Source: Rhodopseudomonas pentothenatexigens
GTDB lineage: Bacteria > Pseudomonadota > Alphaproteobacteria > Rhizobiales > Xanthobacteraceae
DNA: 64,000 nt
Direction: 5' to 3'
Assembly: GCF_900218015.1 (NCBI RefSeq)
Contig: NZ_UFQQ01000008.1
Span: 1-64,000, forward strand
The translations under genes were made by a program, and so were the position numbers. Shown here piece after piece: positions 12,109 to 21,615 of this stretch. The notes beneath the pieces are model-generated. The model saw only the letters and a list, made by a program, of their open reading frames with translations, ran no database searches and was not told where the DNA came from. Positions within the stretch are counted from its first letter, which is position 1, and every line of letters begins with the position of its first letter.

Positions 12109-12954
12109 ATGACCAAGCCGCCCTCGCCGCCGTCGCTCGCCGACCTGCGCCAGGAGATCGACAGCATCGACGCGCAGGTGCACCAGCTGTTGATGCAGCG
12201 CGGCGAGATTATCGACCGGCTGATCGCTGTGAAGCAGACCCAGGAGGTCGGCTCGGCGTTCCGCCCGGCGCGCGAGGCCGACATGATGCGGCGGCTGGTG
12301 CAGCGGCACCACGGCATCCTGCCGCTCGACACCGTCGAGAGCATTTGGCGGGTGATCATCGCGACTTTTACCTATGTGCAGGCGCCGTTCTCGGTGCACG
12401 CCGACCAGTCGCTGGGCGAGTCGGCGATGCGGGATTCCGCCCGCTTCCATTTCGGCTTCACGGTGCCCTACGTCGCGCACTTCTCCGCCTCCGCGGCAGT
12501 CGAAGCCGTGGCGAAGTCCAAGGGCGACCTGGCGCTGGTATCGGCGACTTCGGGCAACACTCCGTGGTGGCTGGCGCTGGAAGCCGACGGCGCACCGAAA
12601 ATCATCGCCCGCCTGCCCTTCATCGAGCGCGCCGACCACCCGGCCGCGCTGCCGGTGTTCGTGGTGTCCAGGGTCGCCGACAGCGCCATGGTCACCGAGG
12701 TCGAGACCTGGAGCATCCGGGTCTCGGGCTGGAACGCCGATACCGCCCGGGCGCTGTCGCCGCTGGCCGATGTCGTGGCGGTGCCGGATACCGCTTTTGA
12801 CGGCGCCGCGCTGCTGGTGTCGATCCCGGCGCCCGGTGGCCTCGATCAGATCAAGGCTGCCCTGATCGCAGCGGGGGCCTCCCTCCGTTCGTCGGCCCTC
12901 GTCGGCAGCCACGCAAGGCGCTATACGGTGCCCCCGAGCGGCAAGTCCGCGTAA
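12109..12954 (+). CDS. chorismate mutase (AroQ-type) with C-terminal extension
   Basis: Residues 1-95 form an AroQ-class all-helical chorismate mutase: LADLRQEIDSIDAQVHQLL, ERGEII-like QRGEIIDRL, and LPLDTVESIWRVII. It converts chorismate to prephenate for Tyr and Phe. The remaining 180 residues have the feel of a periplasmic-binding-like prephenate dehydratase domain (SASAAVEAVAKSKGDLALVS) but lack the TRF catalytic motif, so dehydratase activity is doubtful. It sits 42 bases before hisC and tyrA in the same direction, a common alphaproteobacterial aromatic amino-acid cluster. Confidence 0.88.
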   Translation: MTKPPSPPSLADLRQEIDSIDAQVHQLLMQRGEIIDRLIAVKQTQEVGSAFRPAREADMMRRLVQRHHGILPLDTVESIWRVIIATFTYVQAPFSVHADQSLGESAMRDSARFHFGFTVPYVAHFSASAAVEAVAKSKGDLALVSATSGNTPWWLALEADGAPKIIARLPFIERADHPAALPVFVVSRVADSAMVTEVETWSIRVSGWNADTARALSPLADVVAVPDTAFDGAALLVSIPAPGGLDQIKAALIAAGASLRSSALVGSHARRYTVPPSGKSA

Positions 12955-12996
12955 TTACCGGCCTTCAGCCGCCCGACGATTTTTCCGGAGTTGACG

Positions 12997-14094
12997 ATGT
13001 CACGTCCCGTGCCGAATCCCGGCATCCTCGATATTGCGCCCTACACCCCCGGCAAGAGCCCGGTGCCCGAGCCGGGCCGCAAGGTGTTCAAGCTCTCGGC
13101 CAACGAGACCCCGTTCGGCCCGTCGCCGCACGCGATCGCGGCCTACAAGAGCGCGGCGGATCATCTCGAGGACTATCCGGAAGGCACTTCGCGGGTGCTG
13201 CGCGAGGCGATCGGCAAGGCCTACGGGCTCGATCCCGACCGCATCATCTGCGGCGCCGGCTCCGACGAAATCCTCAATTTGCTGGCGCACACTTATCTGG
13301 CGCCCGGCGACGAGGCGATCTCCAGCCAGCACGGCTTCCTGGTGTATCCGATCGCCACGCTGGCGAACGGCGCCAAAAACGTGGTCGCGCCCGAGAAGAA
13401 TCTGACCACCGACGTCGACGCCATGCTGGCCGCGGTGACGCCGAACACCAAGCTGGTGTGGCTCGCCAACCCGAACAACCCGACCGGCACCTACATCCCG
13501 TTCGACGAGGTCAAGCGGCTGCGCGCCGGCCTGCCCGGCCATGTCGTGCTGGTGCTCGACGCCGCCTATGCCGACTACGTGATGAAGAACGACTACGAGC
13601 TCGGCATCGAGCTGGTGTCGACCACCGAGAACACCGTGCTGACCCACACCTTCTCCAAGGTGCATGGCCTCGCCGCGCTGCGGATCGGCTGGATGTTCGG
13701 CCCGGCCAACATTGTCGACGCGGTCAACCGCATCCGCGGGCCGTTCAACGTCTCGGTGCCGGCACAGCTCGCGGCGGTCGCGGCGATCCAGGACACCGGC
13801 CATGTCGAGCGCTCGCGCGCCCACACCGACAAATGGCGCAACCAGCTCGCCGAAGAGCTGCCGAAGCTCGGGCTGACGGTGACGCCGAGCGTGTGCAACT
13901 TCGTGCTGATCCACTTCCCGACCACCAGGGGCAAGACCGCGGCGGACGCCGACGCGTTCCTGACCAAGCGTGGCCTGGTGCTGCGCGCGCTGAACAATTA
14001 CGGCCTGCCGCATGCGCTGCGCATGACCATCGGCACCGACGAAGCCAACGCGCTGGTGCTGGAAAACTTGCGCGAGTTCATGGGCCAGCCATGA
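12997..14094 (+). CDS. hisC: histidinol-phosphate / aromatic aminotransferase
   Basis: Fold-type I PLP aminotransferase of the HisC family, 365 residues. Visible motifs are [11 protein letters not shown] (substrate/PLP binding), LDAAYADYV (PLP Asp and Tyr) and the Schiff-base lysine in [17 protein letters not shown]. Given neighbours chorismate mutase and tyrA, it may serve mainly in Tyr/Phe synthesis as well as, or instead of, histidine synthesis. The ATG at 12997 has CCGGAG 6 bases before it. The TTG six bases upstream is not needed. The stop overlaps the tyrA start (ATGA). Confidence 0.94.
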   Translation: MSRPVPNPGILDIAPYTPGKSPVPEPGRKVFKLSANETPFGPSPHAIAAYKSAADHLEDYPEGTSRVLREAIGKAYGLDPDRIICGAGSDEILNLLAHTYLAPGDEAISSQHGFLVYPIATLANGAKNVVAPEKNLTTDVDAMLAAVTPNTKLVWLANPNNPTGTYIPFDEVKRLRAGLPGHVVLVLDAAYADYVMKNDYELGIELVSTTENTVLTHTFSKVHGLAALRIGWMFGPANIVDAVNRIRGPFNVSVPAQLAAVAAIQDTGHVERSRAHTDKWRNQLAEELPKLGLTVTPSVCNFVLIHFPTTRGKTAADADAFLTKRGLVLRALNNYGLPHALRMTIGTDEANALVLENLREFMGQP

Positions 14095-15032
14095 ATGCTG
14101 CGCCGATGTTCCGCAAAGTCGCGCTGATCGGCTTCGGCCTGATCGGCGGCTCGATCGCGCGCGGCGCGAAAGCGCTCGGCCTCGCCGGCGAGATCGTCAC
14201 CACCGCGCGCTCGGCAGAGACCCGGGCGCGGGTGCGCGAACTCGGCATCGTCGACGGTGTGGTCGAGAGCAACGCCGAAGCCGCCGACGGCGCCGATCTC
14301 GTCATTCTGTGCATTCCGGTCGGTGCCTGCGGCGATGTCGCTCAGGAGATCGCACCGCATCTGAAGCACGGCGCGATCGTCTCCGACGTCGGCTCGGTCA
14401 AGGGCGCCGTGGTGAAGGCGATGGCGCCGCATCTGCCGGAGGACATCCACTTCGTGCCGGCGCATCCGGTCGCCGGCACCGAGAATTCCGGCCCGGACTC
14501 CGGCTTCGCCGAGCTGTTCATCAATCGCTGGTGCATTCTCACGCCGCCCGAGGGCACCAACGCCGAGGCGACCGAAAAGCTCGCCGCGTTCTGGCGCGCG
14601 CTCGGCGCCAATGTCGAGATCATGACGCCGGAGCACCACGACCTGGTGCTGGCGGTGACCAGCCATCTGCCGCATCTGATCGCCTATACGATCGTGTCGA
14701 CCGCCGAAGAACTCGAAGGCGTGACGCAGTCGGAAGTGCTGAAATTCTCCGCCGGCGGCTTCCGCGACTTCACCCGCATCGCCGCCTCCGATCCGACGAT
14801 GTGGCGCGACGTGTTCCTGACCAATAAGGACGCGGTGCTGGAGATGCTCGGCGAATTCCAGGAAGATCTGTCGAAACTGACCCGCGCCATCCGCCGCGGC
14901 GACGGCGACGCGCTGTTCGATCACTTCACCCGCACCCGCGCGATCCGCCGCGGCATCGTGCAGATCGGCCAGGACGAAGCCGCCCCGGACTTCGGCCGCC
15001 GCCACAAGCAGCTCGGCAAGGCGCCGGAGTAA
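14091..15032 (+). CDS. tyrA: prephenate/arogenate dehydrogenase TyrA
   Basis: NAD(P)-dependent oxidative decarboxylation of prephenate or arogenate in tyrosine synthesis. A 313-residue protein with Rossmann motif [12 protein letters not shown] near the N-terminus and the family segments [13 protein letters not shown] (catalytic His and substrate loop) and [11 protein letters not shown]. The ATG overlaps the hisC stop by ATGA, which implies translational coupling. Prephenate versus arogenate preference cannot be called from sequence. Confidence 0.95.
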   Translation: MNAAPMFRKVALIGFGLIGGSIARGAKALGLAGEIVTTARSAETRARVRELGIVDGVVESNAEAADGADLVILCIPVGACGDVAQEIAPHLKHGAIVSDVGSVKGAVVKAMAPHLPEDIHFVPAHPVAGTENSGPDSGFAELFINRWCILTPPEGTNAEATEKLAAFWRALGANVEIMTPEHHDLVLAVTSHLPHLIAYTIVSTAEELEGVTQSEVLKFSAGGFRDFTRIAASDPTMWRDVFLTNKDAVLEMLGEFQEDLSKLTRAIRRGDGDALFDHFTRTRAIRRGIVQIGQDEAAPDFGRRHKQLGKAPE

Positions 15033-15057
15033 GCGGGCAACTTCACCATCTCTCTGT

Positions 15058-15360
15058 CGTCGTCCCCCGCGCAGGCGGGGGACCCAGTATTGCAGAGAGC
15101 TGGTAGCGGGCGCACAGCGGATCAACCAGCGCTCTGGAATACTGGGTCGCCCGGACAAGCCGGGCGATGACGGTGGAGCGTGGAGCGCGCGCTCTGCGCC
15201 GTATCGTCTCTCTATTCAAACATCAAACAACCGCACCCTTACGTTCTCGCGGCGCCGTAGGACAGGACGACACGGACGATAGTCCTTATAGAAATAGTGT
15301 CGCGGCTCCTTTGCACGCCCTCGCGTCGTCGCCGGGCTTGACCCGGCGACCTATCACTCT
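15058..15360. repeat. palindromic intergenic repeats, family C (one full, one partial)
   Basis: A full element (15058-15166) starts GTCGTCCCCCGCGCAGGCGGG and ends GGGTCGCCCGGACAAGCCGGG plus CGATGAC. A half element lies at 15325-15353 (GTCGTCGCCGGGCTTGACCC). They fill the 430-base gap between tyrA and brnT. No gene was seen between them. Confidence 0.7.
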
Positions 15361-15416
15361 GACGATGGCGAAGATTGCGACGCGCCGACAGCGCGGGCGG
15401 ACCGAACGCCGAGCCC

Positions 15417-15444
15417 TTGTAAATTTATTTTTTGTATCTACAAT
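15417..15444 (+). promoter_or_regulatory. brnTA promoter with overlapping operator-like inverted repeat
   Basis: A TTGTAA (-35) and TACAAT (-10) are separated by 16 bases, ending 19 bases before the brnT ATG, in a locally AT-rich patch. The perfect inverted repeat TTGTA-TC-TACAA (15432-15443) overlaps the -10. It is a likely site for autoregulation by the BrnA antitoxin. Confidence 0.65.
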
Positions 15445-15462
15445 AATTAGGCGTTGATTGCC

Positions 15463-15741
15463 ATGAGGATCACGTTCGATCCGGCCAAACGCGAAGAGAC
15501 GATTCGGTCGCGAGGTATCGATTTCATCGAAGCCGAGGCGGTGTTTGCCGGTGACACGTTCGACTATCCCGACCTCCGCAAGGACTATGGTGAAGTCCGT
15601 ATGATCACGATCGGACGGCTCCGCAGGCGGATGGTTGTCGTCGCATGGACACCGCGCGGCGATGCGCGGCACATTATATCAATGAGGAAAGCCAATGCCC
15701 GGGAGCAAGCGCGTTTCGCGGACCAACTTGGCGAAGCTTGA
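15463..15741 (+). CDS. brnT: BrnT family ribonuclease toxin
   Basis: Type II toxin with a RelE-like fold, expected to cleave RNA and stop translation when BrnA is lost. The family pattern starts MRITFDPAKREET, continues GIDFIEAEAVFAGDT and DLRKDYGEVR, and ends RRRMVVVAWTPRGDARHIISMRKANAREQ, all typical of DUF497/BrnT. The ATG at 15463 is preferred; an in-frame TTG lies 9 bases upstream. It overlaps the antitoxin gene by 47 bases. Confidence 0.92.
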   Translation: MRITFDPAKREETIRSRGIDFIEAEAVFAGDTFDYPDLRKDYGEVRMITIGRLRRRMVVVAWTPRGDARHIISMRKANAREQARFADQLGEA

Positions 15742-16006
15742 TCGTCATGTCATCACGCCGGAAGAGTACGAGGAAATTCCCGAACTCACCGACGAGTGGT
15801 TCGCCGCAGCCGATCACCATCGTGACGGCAAGCTCATCAAGCGCGGCCGCCCGAAAGCGGAGGCGCCGAAGCAACTGGTATCGCTAAGATTGGACCCCGA
15901 CGTACTGCACTGGTTCAAAAGCACCGGCCCTGGTTATCAAGCCCGGATGGGTGAGGTACTGAAGCAGCACATGAGCCGGAAGAAGGCAGCAGGCAAGAAA
16001 GCGTAG
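15695..16006 (+). CDS. brnA: BrnA family antitoxin
   Basis: Antitoxin and probable DNA-binding autorepressor for BrnT. At 103 residues, its N-terminal half wraps the toxin (EYEEIPELTDEWFAAADHH) and the C-terminal half has the BrnA ribbon-helix-helix signature (QLVSLRLDPDVLHWFKSTGPGYQ). It ends in a Lys-rich tail. It begins inside brnT (47-base overlap), as is typical for brnTA operons. Confidence 0.9.
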   Translation: MPGSKRVSRTNLAKLDRHVITPEEYEEIPELTDEWFAAADHHRDGKLIKRGRPKAEAPKQLVSLRLDPDVLHWFKSTGPGYQARMGEVLKQHMSRKKAAGKKA

Positions 16007-16007
16007 C

Positions 16008-16077
16008 GTGGGTTGAGCGCAGCGAAACCCACAGACGTGGTACGATGGGTTTCGCCTTCGGCTCAACCCATCCTACG
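16008..16077. repeat. hairpin repeat between convergent genes
   Basis: GTGGGTTGAGCGCAGCGAAAC is followed by GTTTCGCCTTCGGCTCAACC and CATCCTACG. The arms pair to form a long stem between brnA and the convergent CorA gene. It probably acts as a bidirectional terminator or dispersed repeat. Confidence 0.6.
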
Positions 16078-16087
16078 GCTGCTAAGC

Positions 16088-17068
16088 TCACAACCACTTC
16101 TTCCACTTGAAGAACATGTACGGCCCGATCGCGGCGCAGAGCATCATCAGCAGGGCCATCGGGTAGCCGTGCTCCCAGTTCAGCTCGGGCATGATCCGGA
16201 AGTTCATGCCGTACACCGAGGCGATCAGGGTCGGCGGCATCAGCACGACGGCCATCACCGAGAACAGCTTGATGATGTTGTTCTGCTCGAGATTGACGAC
16301 GCCGAGCATGGCGTCGAGCGTGAAGGTGATCTTGTTCGACAGATAGCTGGCGTGGTCGGTCAGTGACAGCACGTCGCGCTGCATGGTCTTGAGCTGGGTG
16401 CGCAGCTCCTTGGTGCGCTTGACGCCGTCGCCCTCGACCGACAGGAACGCCACCACCCGGCCGATCGACACCAGGCTCTCACGGACCTTCGACACCAGGT
16501 CGCCCTTGCGGCCGATCGCGATCAGGATGTCGGAATAGCGCTTGGGGTGGCCGGTGCGGGCCGCGCCCTCCGGCTCGAAGATCTGGCGGCTGACGTCGTC
16601 GACGTCGGCACCGGCGCGCTCCAGGATGTCGGCGCAGCGGTCGATCACCGCGTCGAGCAGTTCGAACAGCACGCTCTCGCCGCTGGCGCCTGAACCCGGA
16701 GCCCGCGCCAGCCGGCTCTCCACCACCGCGAACGGCCGCGGCTCGTCGTAGCGCACCGTCACCAGCCGGCGGCCGGCCAGGATGAAGGTGACCGGCGACA
16801 GCCGCGGCGAGGTGGTGTCGGCGCCGCACATCAAGCTGGCGGTCATGTAGCGGGCGCCGTTCTCGATATAGAGACGGCTGGAGATCTCGATCTCCTGCAT
16901 GTCTTCCCGGGTCGGCACCTCGATCCGCGCCAGCCGTTCCACCGCCTTGTCCTCGTCCGGGGTCGGCCGGTCGAGATCGACCCACACCGTATCTTCCGGC
17001 AGCGCCGCCAGATCCTCCGCGGTGGCGCGTTTCAGGATGGCTTCGGCGGGGGCGAAGAATGCAAGCAT
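16088..17068 (-). CDS. corA: CorA family magnesium/divalent cation transporter
   Basis: A 326-residue protein with a long cytoplasmic N-terminal domain and two C-terminal membrane helices. The CorA signature YGMNF follows the first helix, and the second ends in the basic tail FFKWKKWL. CorA channels import Mg2+ (also Co2+/Ni2+) as pentamers. I set the start at the ATG at 17068 (MLAFFAPAEAI), which has CTGGAG 5 bases upstream. The longer open frame to 17200 has no such site and adds Arg/Pro-rich residues unlike the family. Confidence 0.93.
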   Translation of the reverse strand: MLAFFAPAEAILKRATAEDLAALPEDTVWVDLDRPTPDEDKAVERLARIEVPTREDMQEIEISSRLYIENGARYMTASLMCGADTTSPRLSPVTFILAGRRLVTVRYDEPRPFAVVESRLARAPGSGASGESVLFELLDAVIDRCADILERAGADVDDVSRQIFEPEGAARTGHPKRYSDILIAIGRKGDLVSKVRESLVSIGRVVAFLSVEGDGVKRTKELRTQLKTMQRDVLSLTDHASYLSNKITFTLDAMLGVVNLEQNNIIKLFSVMAVVLMPPTLIASVYGMNFRIMPELNWEHGYPMALLMMLCAAIGPYMFFKWKKWL

Positions 17069-17417
17069 GGCGACTCCAGGCTGGGGCAGGCGATCGGGGC
17101 GGAGGGGGACGAGGCGCTGGTCAGAGCCCGCCGATGGGAGTGTGGCACAGGGACGGCACAGAACCCGACGCATTTTGTGGCTCGGGCGTGGCAGCGCCAT
17201 GACAATGCCGCCCCAGGCGCCGCAACCGTTGCCGGAAAATTAATCGGAGGCCGTATTCTATGCGGCAGAAATGCAACAACACCGGCGCCTCGTTACGAGC
17301 TGCTCGCTGTAGTGCTGGCAAACGGAACGGTTTGCGAGATACTAACAAGCAGAATCGTCGAGTTTTGCGATGCCTCCCGGCGCGTGGTTGCGCGCCAGAT
17401 CGTGATTGGAATTCAGA

Positions 17418-18104
17418 ATGGCGTTGAACGGAACCAAGCTGGGAATGCTGGCCATCGCCGGCCTGCTGCTGTCGGGTTGCATGCAGACCACCTATCAGGC
17501 CGCCCCCGAAGCCAACCTCAAACCCAACGACAAGGCCCAGCTCGCCAAGGCGCGCTACGCCAAGGTGTCGGTGCCGGAGCCGTTCCGCCGCGCGATCGTG
17601 GATTATCATCGCAAGGAAGCTCCCGGTACCATCGTGGTCGATTCGGACAACCACTTTCTGTATTACGTGCTCGATAACGGCAAGGCGATCCGATACGGCG
17701 TGACCGTGGGCGAAGAGGCGCTGGCGTTCTCCGGCATCGCCCGGGTCGGCAACATGGCCGAATGGCCGAAATGGACCCCGACCGCCGACATCCACAAGCG
17801 GATCGAAGGCCTGCCGTCCTCGGTGCCCGGCGGCATCGACAACCCGCTCGGCGCCCGCGCGCTGTATCTGTACCAGGGCAACAAGGACACCCTGTTCCGG
17901 ATCCACGGCACCAACCAGCCGGAATATATTGGCGCCTCGATCTCCTCGGGCTGCATCCGCATGACCAACGAGGACGTCATCGACCTGTACAACCGGGCCA
18001 AGATGGGCACCATCGTGGTGGTGCTGGAGCCGAAGCACGGCGACTCGCCGTTCAACTCGAAGATGGCCCTGCAGGGCGGCAGCAGCGGCACCGCGACCCA
18101 ATAA
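17418..18104 (+). CDS. L,D-transpeptidase lipoprotein (ErfK/YbiS family)
   Basis: A 228-residue outer-envelope protein with a lipobox LLLSGC at residues 18-23, so it is likely a lipoprotein. The YkuD domain follows, with the active-site region YIGASISSGCIRMTNED (His/Ser-x-Gly-Cys-x-Arg type) and upstream His in FRIHGTNQ. Such enzymes form 3-3 peptidoglycan cross-links or attach proteins to peptidoglycan. ATG 17418 is preferred over the TTG at 17406. A strong terminator follows 30 bases after the stop. Confidence 0.92.
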   Translation: MALNGTKLGMLAIAGLLLSGCMQTTYQAAPEANLKPNDKAQLAKARYAKVSVPEPFRRAIVDYHRKEAPGTIVVDSDNHFLYYVLDNGKAIRYGVTVGEEALAFSGIARVGNMAEWPKWTPTADIHKRIEGLPSSVPGGIDNPLGARALYLYQGNKDTLFRIHGTNQPEYIGASISSGCIRMTNEDVIDLYNRAKMGTIVVVLEPKHGDSPFNSKMALQGGSSGTATQ

Positions 18105-18135
18105 CCGCGACGCGCCTCACCCCGCCACAATTTCG

Positions 18136-18163
18136 AAAAGCGCCGGTTCGCCGGCGCTTTTTT
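18136..18163 (+). terminator. rho-independent terminator after the L,D-transpeptidase gene
   Basis: AAGCGCCGG-TTCG-CCGGCGCTT forms a near-perfect stem with a stable UUCG tetraloop followed by a run of T. It is the clearest intrinsic terminator on the plus strand of the window. Confidence 0.9.
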
Positions 18164-18249
18164 GTTCTGCGGGGATCTGGCGCTGGCGCCTGTATCGGTG
18201 CTGCGCGTTGATCTACTGCCGAGCTCGGCAGCGCATCGGGCACTGAGCG

Positions 18250-18395
18250 CTCCCTCGCCCCGCTCGTCGCGGGGAGAGGGTTGGGGTGAGGGGCGGACGC
18301 AAGCACAATGGCTCGACGTTGCGGACGCGCCCCCTCACCCGACCGGCTTCGCTTCGCTCACCCGGTCGACCTCTCCCCGCGCGCGGGGAGAGGTG
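18250..18395. repeat. palindromic intergenic repeat, family A
   Basis: Inverted copies of CCCCGC...GCGGGGAGAGG with GGGTGAGGGG / CCCCTCACCC inner arms lie between convergent genes. Apart from this repeat, nothing was seen in 18164-18415. Confidence 0.75.
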
Positions 18396-18415
18396 AGCCT
18401 CACGCCTGAGAGATG

Positions 18416-19483
18416 TCAGGTCGGTGGTTGCGCCGGCTTGCTGCGAGCCGGCGGCTTTGTGGCCGGCGAAGTCGAGGGTGTGAGGTCGATCGGTTTGTTG
18501 GCGGCCGGCTTCGCGGCGGCCTTGGGCTTGGCGCGTATGGCCGGCTTCGGCGGCGGAAGCGGCGCGGGCTCGGCCTGCTCCGTTTCGGCCGCCTCGGCCG
18601 GCGCCGGCTCGGCGGCCTCGGGCCGGGACGGCGCCACCGTCTGCGGCGCGCGGTCGTCGTCGGCCGCGACCTCGCGCGGCGGCGCTTCGTCCGGGCGCGG
18701 CAGCGGCATCGCCGGGGCGATCGGCGGCAGCCCCTCGTACAGCGCCCATTGGCACATCCGGTAGCCGCCGCGACGCTCGGCGAGATCGAGATGGATGTGG
18801 TCCTCGTGATAGCCGTCCGAGCCGGGGCCGAGCACGGTGGTGAAGCGCCCGCACACCGACTGCATCACGGTCTCGCGCACCTGCCGCGGCGCCTCGCGAT
18901 CGGTCAGCGAGATCATCCGGCCGTCCGCCAGCTTGAAGCCGCGCAGGTCGATCGCGTTGGCGCGGCCGTGCTCGCTGAGCTTGGCGCCGCGCTGCCGGTT
19001 GCGGCCGCGGCACTCATAGGCGTCGAAATTGTCCAGGGCGGCGGCCCGGCTGCCGAGCGAGGCGGCGAGCGGCGCGATGTCGGCCCGCACCCAGTCGGCG
19101 AGCGCCCGCGCCATGCCACAGCGCACGGTGGCGGCCGGCGACACCGCGACACGCGCGCCGTCCGGCAGCACCACCGCTTCGAGCCGCACCAGATCGGTGC
19201 CGCCGCAGCCGCCCGGCCCGGTGATGTCGGGAATGCTCGGCGCGATCGCGATCGCCTCGGTCAGGGCGGCACGGCAGGCCGATGGCGGCTTGGCGGCGGG
19301 CGCTTCAGCCGCGGCCGCGGGTGCAGCTTCCGGCGACTCGGCATCCGGCGCGGACTCGTCCTCGGCCGGCGTCGCGGCGCGCTCGACCGGTCCCGGCGCC
19401 GCCGACGGACGCGGCTTCGGCAGCGGTACGATGTCCCGCGCGGCGGCGGACACCGTCCCGGCTGCAACCAGCGCGATCAGCAC
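18416..19483 (-). CDS. extensin-like C-terminal domain protein (start uncertain)
   Basis: An exported protein whose central region matches the Extensin-like_C family: AALDNFDAYECRGRNRQ, LSEHGRANAIDLRGFKLADG and TVLGPGSDGYHEDHIHLDLA. The HxD and HxxHxHLD-type residues resemble the DD-peptidase-like fold suggested for this family. The ends are Pro/Ala-rich. No ATG exists near the signal-like stretch LIALVAAGTVSAAA. The GTG at 19483 is the only in-frame usual start close to it and its ribosome binding site is poor. The true start may lie slightly upstream with a rare codon, or a frameshift may hide it. It is divergent from the acyl-CoA ligase. Confidence 0.75.
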   Translation of the reverse strand: MLIALVAAGTVSAAARDIVPLPKPRPSAAPGPVERAATPAEDESAPDAESPEAAPAAAAEAPAAKPPSACRAALTEAIAIAPSIPDITGPGGCGGTDLVRLEAVVLPDGARVAVSPAATVRCGMARALADWVRADIAPLAASLGSRAAALDNFDAYECRGRNRQRGAKLSEHGRANAIDLRGFKLADGRMISLTDREAPRQVRETVMQSVCGRFTTVLGPGSDGYHEDHIHLDLAERRGGYRMCQWALYEGLPPIAPAMPLPRPDEAPPREVAADDDRAPQTVAPSRPEAAEPAPAEAAETEQAEPAPLPPPKPAIRAKPKAAAKPAANKPIDLTPSTSPATKPPARSKPAQPPT

Positions 19484-19600
19484 CGTCCAGAATGGCGCTT
19501 TGCCGCGGAGCGCCTGAAAACAAGACCGTTTTCCGCAAAGCGGGTAAGCGCTAAAGTCGGCACCAATCCCAAGGGGATAACGAACAGGAGGAAATTTCGA

Positions 19601-21229
19601 ATGCTTGGACTGATGCAAGACTGGCCTTTGCTGTGTCATCGGATCATCGAGCACGCGGCCCGGATCCACGGCAACCAGGAGGTGGTCACCCGGTCGGTCG
19701 AGGGTCCGATCGTCCGCACCACCTATGCGCAGATCCATCAACGGGCGCTGAAGGTGAGCCAGATGCTGGACCGCGCCGGCATCAAGCTCGGCGACCGCGT
19801 CGCGACGATCGCCTGGAACACCGCCCGGCATCTGGAATGCTGGTACGGCATCATGGGAATCGGCGCGATCTGCCATACGGTCAATCCGCGGCTTTTTCCG
19901 GACCAGATCGCCTGGATCGTGAACCACGCCCAGGACCGGGTGATGATCACCGATCTCACCTTCGTGCCGATCCTGGAGAAGATCGCCGACCAGATCCCGA
20001 GCGTCGAGCGCTTCATCGTGCTCACCGACAAGGAGCACATGCCGCCGACCACGCTGAAGAACGCGGTCGCGTATGAGGAGTGGCTGAAGGAAGCCGACGG
20101 CGACTTCGAATGGAAGACCTTCGACGAGAACACCGCGGCGGCGATGTGCTACACCTCGGGCACCACCGGCGATCCGAAGGGCGTGCTGTATTCGCACCGC
20201 TCCAACGTGCTGCACGCGCTGATGGCCAACAACCCGGACGCGCTCGGCACCCGCGCCGCCGACACCATGCTGCCGGTGGTTCCGCTGTTCCACGCCAACA
20301 GCTGGGGCATCGCGTTCTCGGCGCCGTCGATGGGCACCAAGCTGGTGATGCCCGGCGCCAAGCTCGACGGCGCGTCCGTCTATGAGCTGCTGTCGACCGA
20401 GAAGGTGACGCACACCGCCGGCGTGCCGACGGTGTGGCTGATGCTGCTGCAATACATGCAGAAGGAGAAGCTGACGCTGCCGCATCTGAAGATGGTGGTG
20501 TGCGGCGGCTCGGCGATGCCGCGCTCGATGATCAAGGCGTTCGTCGACATGGGCGCCGAGGCGCGCCATGCCTGGGGCATGACCGAGATGAGCCCGCTCG
20601 GCACGCTCGCCACGCTGAAGCCGCCGTTCGACCAGACCACCGGCGACGCGCGGCTCGACGTGCTGGCGACCCAGGGCTATCCGCCGTTCGGCGTGCAGAT
20701 GAAGATCACCGACGACGCCGGCAAGGAAGTCCCGTGGGACGGCAAGACCTTCGGCCGGCTGAAAGTGTCGGGTCCGGCGATCGCCAAGAACTACTACCGG
20801 GTCGACAGCGAGATCCTCGACGATGCCGGTTTCTTCGACACCGGCGACGTCGCCACCATCGACCAGGACGGCTACATGCGGATCACCGACCGCTCCAAGG
20901 ACGTGATCAAGTCCGGCGGCGAGTGGATCTCCTCGATCGATCTGGAGAATCTCGCGGTCGGCCACCCCAAGGTGGCGGAAGCCGCGGTGATCGGCGTGTA
21001 TCACCCGAAATGGGACGAGCGCCCGCTGCTGATCTGCCAGCTCAAGCCGGACGTCACCTGCACCCGCGACGAGATCCTGCAGTACATGGACGGCAAGATC
21101 GCCAAATGGTGGATGCCCGACGACATCGTGTTCGTCGAAGCGATCCCGCACACCGCGACCGGCAAGATCCTGAAAACCGCACTGCGCGATCAGTTCAAGA
21201 CCTACACGCTGCCCGGCGCGGCGGCGTAA
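19601..21229 (+). CDS. medium/long-chain acyl-CoA ligase
   Basis: ANL-superfamily adenylating enzyme activating fatty or related carboxylic acids with CoA, 542 residues. Motifs in order are the P-loop [20 protein letters not shown], the acyl-adenylate motif [12 protein letters not shown], the hinge region [21 protein letters not shown] and the C-terminal catalytic lysine in [12 protein letters not shown]. The N-terminus resembles AlkK-type medium-chain ligases, but chain length cannot be settled. A CAGGAGGAA site precedes the ATG by 9 bases. Confidence 0.92.
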   Translation: MLGLMQDWPLLCHRIIEHAARIHGNQEVVTRSVEGPIVRTTYAQIHQRALKVSQMLDRAGIKLGDRVATIAWNTARHLECWYGIMGIGAICHTVNPRLFPDQIAWIVNHAQDRVMITDLTFVPILEKIADQIPSVERFIVLTDKEHMPPTTLKNAVAYEEWLKEADGDFEWKTFDENTAAAMCYTSGTTGDPKGVLYSHRSNVLHALMANNPDALGTRAADTMLPVVPLFHANSWGIAFSAPSMGTKLVMPGAKLDGASVYELLSTEKVTHTAGVPTVWLMLLQYMQKEKLTLPHLKMVVCGGSAMPRSMIKAFVDMGAEARHAWGMTEMSPLGTLATLKPPFDQTTGDARLDVLATQGYPPFGVQMKITDDAGKEVPWDGKTFGRLKVSGPAIAKNYYRVDSEILDDAGFFDTGDVATIDQDGYMRITDRSKDVIKSGGEWISSIDLENLAVGHPKVAEAAVIGVYHPKWDERPLLICQLKPDVTCTRDEILQYMDGKIAKWWMPDDIVFVEAIPHTATGKILKTALRDQFKTYTLPGAAA

Positions 21230-21270
21230 GAACTGGCTGCCAAGCACGTCGTCTCGCCGTGCACGGCGCA

Positions 21271-21608
21271 ACCTCTCCCCGCCCTGTGCGGGGAGAGGTC
21301 GACACGGCGTAGCGCAGCGCAGCCGGGTCGGGTGAGGGGCTTGGCACGAAGCCGCAACGCACCCGACCTATCGAGTTTCGCCTTCCCATCCTACGATCAC
21401 CGCAAAACTGGCCGCGGCCTGCCCGGCCCCTCACCCCAGCCCTCTCCCCGCCAAGAGCGGGGAGAGGGAGCGCGCTGTGCGCTTGGTAACGATTACCTCC
21501 ACTCGCCGACGTCTGCGTATTGAATGAGCTTCTCGGCTCTCCTAACCTCTCCCCGCTCTTCGCGGGGAGAGGAAGGATCGCATCGTCAGATGCGAGCCGG
21601 GTGAGGGG
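21271..21608. repeat. three palindromic repeats, family A
   Basis: Copies lie at 21271-21340, 21428-21469 and 21546-21608, each built from CCTCTCCCCGC / GCGGGGAGAGG with GGGTGAGGGG or CCCCTCACCCC. They occupy the 386-base gap between the acyl-CoA ligase and the DUF559 gene. The last copy ends in GGGTGAGGGG just ahead of the DUF559 start codon and supplies its purine-rich ribosome binding site. Confidence 0.8.
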
Positions 21609-21615
21609 CATGGCG

